Made by a program: the position numbers and the translations under genes. DNA of 7,542 nucleotides from Nitrososphaeraceae archaeon. Lineage in GTDB: Archaea > Thermoproteota > Nitrososphaeria > Nitrososphaerales > Nitrososphaeraceae. Of this stretch, positions 5,755 through 7,542 are shown piece after piece; the first letter of the stretch is position 1; the number at the start of each line of letters is the position of its first letter. Below the pieces are notes generated by a model. It was given only the letters and a program-made list of their open reading frames with translations, did not search any database and was not told the origin of the DNA. The DNA lies in the NCBI GenBank assembly GCA_030038695.1, contig JASHSN010000109.1, positions 1 through 7,542 on the forward strand. The letters run 5' to 3'.

Positions 5755-6036
5755 CTAAGGCTTACATCCTGCAGCCAAGATAATAACATCTAATGTGACT
5801 AAAAGATATATTCGTCAGCGTAGTTGATAAGATTTTATATACCCACTGTTTGCTATGACTAAATCCCCATCTACCATCAGTATGAATACCTGAACAAGGC
5901 ACTAGTCCTTTGAATATAGATTATTTGTGCCACAGATGACCTTTGGTAATGTACTGTCTATTGCAATACCGTATAGTTAATTTCGTTGAATGCTCTACAA
6001 TATTTAAATATAAATCCAAATACATAGCTATTAAAC
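5755..6036. other. Intergenic stretch with an orphan TATA-like box
   Basis: No gene is supported here. It holds a good archaeal TATA box, ttttatata (5833-5841), with no convincing ORF about 25 bp downstream: the only nearby ATG (5855) opens a 12-codon frame. A small RNA starting near 5862 is possible. The 3' part becomes AT-rich and holds the promoter of the family B paralogue. Confidence 0.4.
6001..6036 (+). promoter_or_regulatory. Promoter and start context of family B, right copy
   Basis: A TATA-like run, tatttaaatataaat (6001-6015), lies about 22-36 bp before the TTG at 6037, fitting a leaderless or very short-leader transcript. The nine bases ctattaaac immediately before the TTG are identical to those before the TTG of left copy B (4218-4210 on the minus strand), which supports TTG as the true start in both. 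Confidence 0.5.
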
Positions 6037-6948
6037 TTGATTAACCATTCTAATAATGTAAGACTTAAAAGTAATTGTATGATCGTTGTAATAACATATA
6101 TTATATCGTCGATCCCCATGATATATTCCCAAAATGCAGGAATATTTTTCACGAGTTATGCTTATGCAGTATCTCCACCAACGAACGCAACAGCTCCATT
6201 GGTTGAACCGATGAATATTACCAAAATCCCCAAAAATCAAACAGGAAATCAGACGGCGACGGCACAAAACTATAACTCAACTGATACCATGATATCTTCA
6301 TTTAGGTCTGGAAACACGCTTTTGATGCAAGCTGTAAATGATATAAAGACTGGCAACATCCATAAAGCACTAACCGAGCTTAACAATGCTAGGTTGCAGA
6401 TAGAACAACAACAACTTGCAGCCCTTGGTGTGATGTCGAATCCCGTTCTTCAGTTGGCAAGAGAGCATTTGTTGACAGCTAAACACTACATCGAGACGGG
6501 TAACATTGATGGAGCAGTTTCCGAACTTTTCATTCTGAGACAGCTAAAGATTCTACATCAACAAGGCATGATGACGATGAGATTACCGATGACAAGAGAC
6601 ATGAATTCCACCTTTTATTCAGCAGAGACACATTTGTTGGCAGCCGGAGAGGCTCTGAATGCATACGATCCTCAAAAAGCAATTTCGGAACTAAATATCG
6701 CAAGTGAACAATTATATTCACATCAACTTGCAATGCTTGACGTTATAAGTTCGTTATTTAGTAATACTAGACTGCATTTTCAGCAGTCTATCAATGATTT
6801 AAAAGCTAATGATACAAAAGAAGCACTTTCGGAACTAAATAAGGTTATCAATTCATTAGATGAACAGGTACAAGGCGTGTTAATGATCAAGGGATTGCCA
6901 TCAACTGCTGTTATTACTACAAATCGTGTGAATGCAACGACATCATAA
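6037..6948 (+). CDS. Family B, right copy: exported four-repeat helical protein (303 aa)
   Basis: Function unknown. The TTG start gives a signal peptide: basic and polar n-region MINHSNNVRLK, hydrophobic ~15-30, c-region ending SYAYA near residue 44. A Thr/Asn/Pro linker rich in N-x-S/T sequons (NAT, NIT, NQT, NST; ~50-82) follows. Then come four helical-hairpin repeats of 45-50 residues: ~88-133 (LLMQAVNDIKTGNIHKALTEL), ~137-180 (HLLTAKHYIETGNIDGAVSEL), ~190-235 (HLLAAGEALNAYDPQKAISEL) and ~243-283 (HFQQSINDLKANDTKEALSEL). This is a TPR-like alternation of small and large residues. The consensus is hLxxAxxxIxxGNxxxAhxELN...hxxQ. The 17-residue Thr/Asn tail is absent from the left copy. There is no membrane anchor beyond the signal, so a secreted or surface scaffold is likely. 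The next gene, the family A paralogue, follows on the same strand, and the two may be co-transcribed. Confidence 0.85.
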   Translation: MINHSNNVRLKSNCMIVVITYIISSIPMIYSQNAGIFFTSYAYAVSPPTNATAPLVEPMNITKIPKNQTGNQTATAQNYNSTDTMISSFRSGNTLLMQAVNDIKTGNIHKALTELNNARLQIEQQQLAALGVMSNPVLQLAREHLLTAKHYIETGNIDGAVSELFILRQLKILHQQGMMTMRLPMTRDMNSTFYSAETHLLAAGEALNAYDPQKAISELNIASEQLYSHQLAMLDVISSLFSNTRLHFQQSINDLKANDTKEALSELNKVINSLDEQVQGVLMIKGLPSTAVITTNRVNATTS

Positions 6949-7044
6949 GTGGATATTACACGATCGACTTGATATAGGATATGATAATATGGTCTCTATT
7001 TCCGCTTTCGAAGGTACTACCCGGGAAGCTAAGTTACAATAGAA

Positions 7045-7542
7045 TTGGTAGTACAACTGAAAATTCGATCATTTTTTTTACTGCAACAGGATTTAAGGAA
7101 AAAAATCAAACAAAAATACCTCTTCGCATCTTTTATAGTGCTGTTCATGCTTATATCCACAGTTCAATATTGTTTCCTTAATCAAAAGACATATGCAGAT
7201 GGTTTAACTAGCGAAAATCTACCGCCGGTCACGATAGGAAATAGACAAATTGGTCTTTATCTCAAGGTAAATCCTCCTATCCTCACTCCCGCGGCAGCCC
7301 ATAACGCATTTATGCAGTTTAGGTTGTTTGATCCAAGCAATAACCAGACTATCCAATATGTTACCTATAAGATAGCTGTGACAAGTGGAACAACATCATC
7401 ATCAACAGAAAAACCTCTTTTGGTGGACTCCTTTCACTCACAAATTGGGTCACTAACTTTACACATAGACCCAACGAATGGACATATAACTATATTGGCT
7501 GAACATGATCCTATCCTTAAATCTTGGTTAGCAGATTCTAGC
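7045..7542 (+). CDS. Family A, right copy: exported protein, cut by window end
   Basis: The frame runs open from after TAA at 7030-7032 to the window end and aligns with the minus-strand gene at 953-1639: LFMLISTVQYCFLNQKTYADG, NPPILTPAAAHNAFMQFRLFDPSNNQTIQYVTYKIAV, LTLHIDPT, DPILKSWLADSS. It has the same basic n-region (DLRKKIKQK), hydrophobic segment and TYA|DG cleavage region. The first in-frame ATG (7147) lies inside the hydrophobic segment, so the start is probably TTG 7045, which gives an n-region of the same length as the left copy. A T8 tract (7072-7079) lies in this n-region, and a shifted frame starting at 6981 could be the real 5' end if the tract is miscounted or slips. It lies 96 bp after family B on the same strand, a probable operon. 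Confidence 0.75.
   Translation, partial: MVVQLKIRSFFLLQQDLRKKIKQKYLFASFIVLFMLISTVQYCFLNQKTYADGLTSENLPPVTIGNRQIGLYLKVNPPILTPAAAHNAFMQFRLFDPSNNQTIQYVTYKIAVTSGTTSSSTEKPLLVDSFHSQIGSLTLHIDPTNGHITILAEHDPILKSWLADSS

Noticed and set aside
5958..6267. Two minus-strand frames (64 and 78 codons)
   Set aside because: Both are antisense to the promoter and signal peptide of right family B. The hydrophobic residues reflect AT-rich complement codons.
6530..6733. 67-codon minus-strand frame
   Set aside because: Antisense to the well supported repeat domain of right family B.

Overview
The window looks like low-GC accessory DNA from an ammonia-oxidising archaeon of the class Nitrososphaeria (Thaumarchaeota). 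It may be a Nitrosocosmicus- or Nitrososphaera-like soil lineage, but that is inferred from the sequence and was not searched. Support comes from archaeal TATA boxes about 25 bp ahead of starts (leaderless style), TTG starts, exported proteins with long signal peptides ending in 'TYA', 'AYA' or 'YAYG', and protein families I associate with this group: extracytoplasmic DsbA, NHL propellers, and exported proteins carrying a 'DPFLNPWVADPGG' motif. Nearly every credible gene encodes an exported or membrane-anchored protein. No tRNA, rRNA, CRISPR array or intact transposase was seen.

Layout. 234-665 (+) is a small exported-type hypothetical followed by a strong dyad and T-tracts. 785-1051 (+) is a doubtful small ORF. 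953-1639 (-) is family A, a membrane-anchored beta-type exported protein. 1817-2434 is non-coding and holds two copies of a ~60-bp direct repeat, the second just upstream of dsbA. 2435-3175 (+) is a membrane-tethered DsbA-like thioredoxin-fold protein with a CAAC site. 3240-3371 (+) is a decayed fragment that looks like the zinc-ribbon tail of a thaumarchaeal tyrosine recombinase. 3363-4209 (-) is family B, a helical-repeat exported protein frameshifted at a C8 tract. 4210-4743 carries only remnants of signal-peptide-like ORFs. 4744-5754 (+) is a six-blade NHL protein. 6037-6948 (+) is an intact paralogue of family B. 7045-7542 (+) is a paralogue of family A, cut by the window end.

The main structural observation is a gene-level inverted duplication. 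Reading outward from the NHL gene, the right side has B' then A' on the + strand, 96 bp apart. The left side has B then A on the - strand, separated by about 1.7 kb. That left interval holds the direct repeats, dsbA and the recombinase remnant. The left B gene loses homology to B' exactly where the remnant ends (about 3371/3372), and B is also frameshifted. The simplest reading is that an ancestral B-A exported pair was duplicated in inverted orientation, and that the left copy was later invaded by an integrative cassette carrying dsbA and then decayed. The functions of A and B are unknown. Their co-duplication and export signals suggest that they act together at the cell surface.
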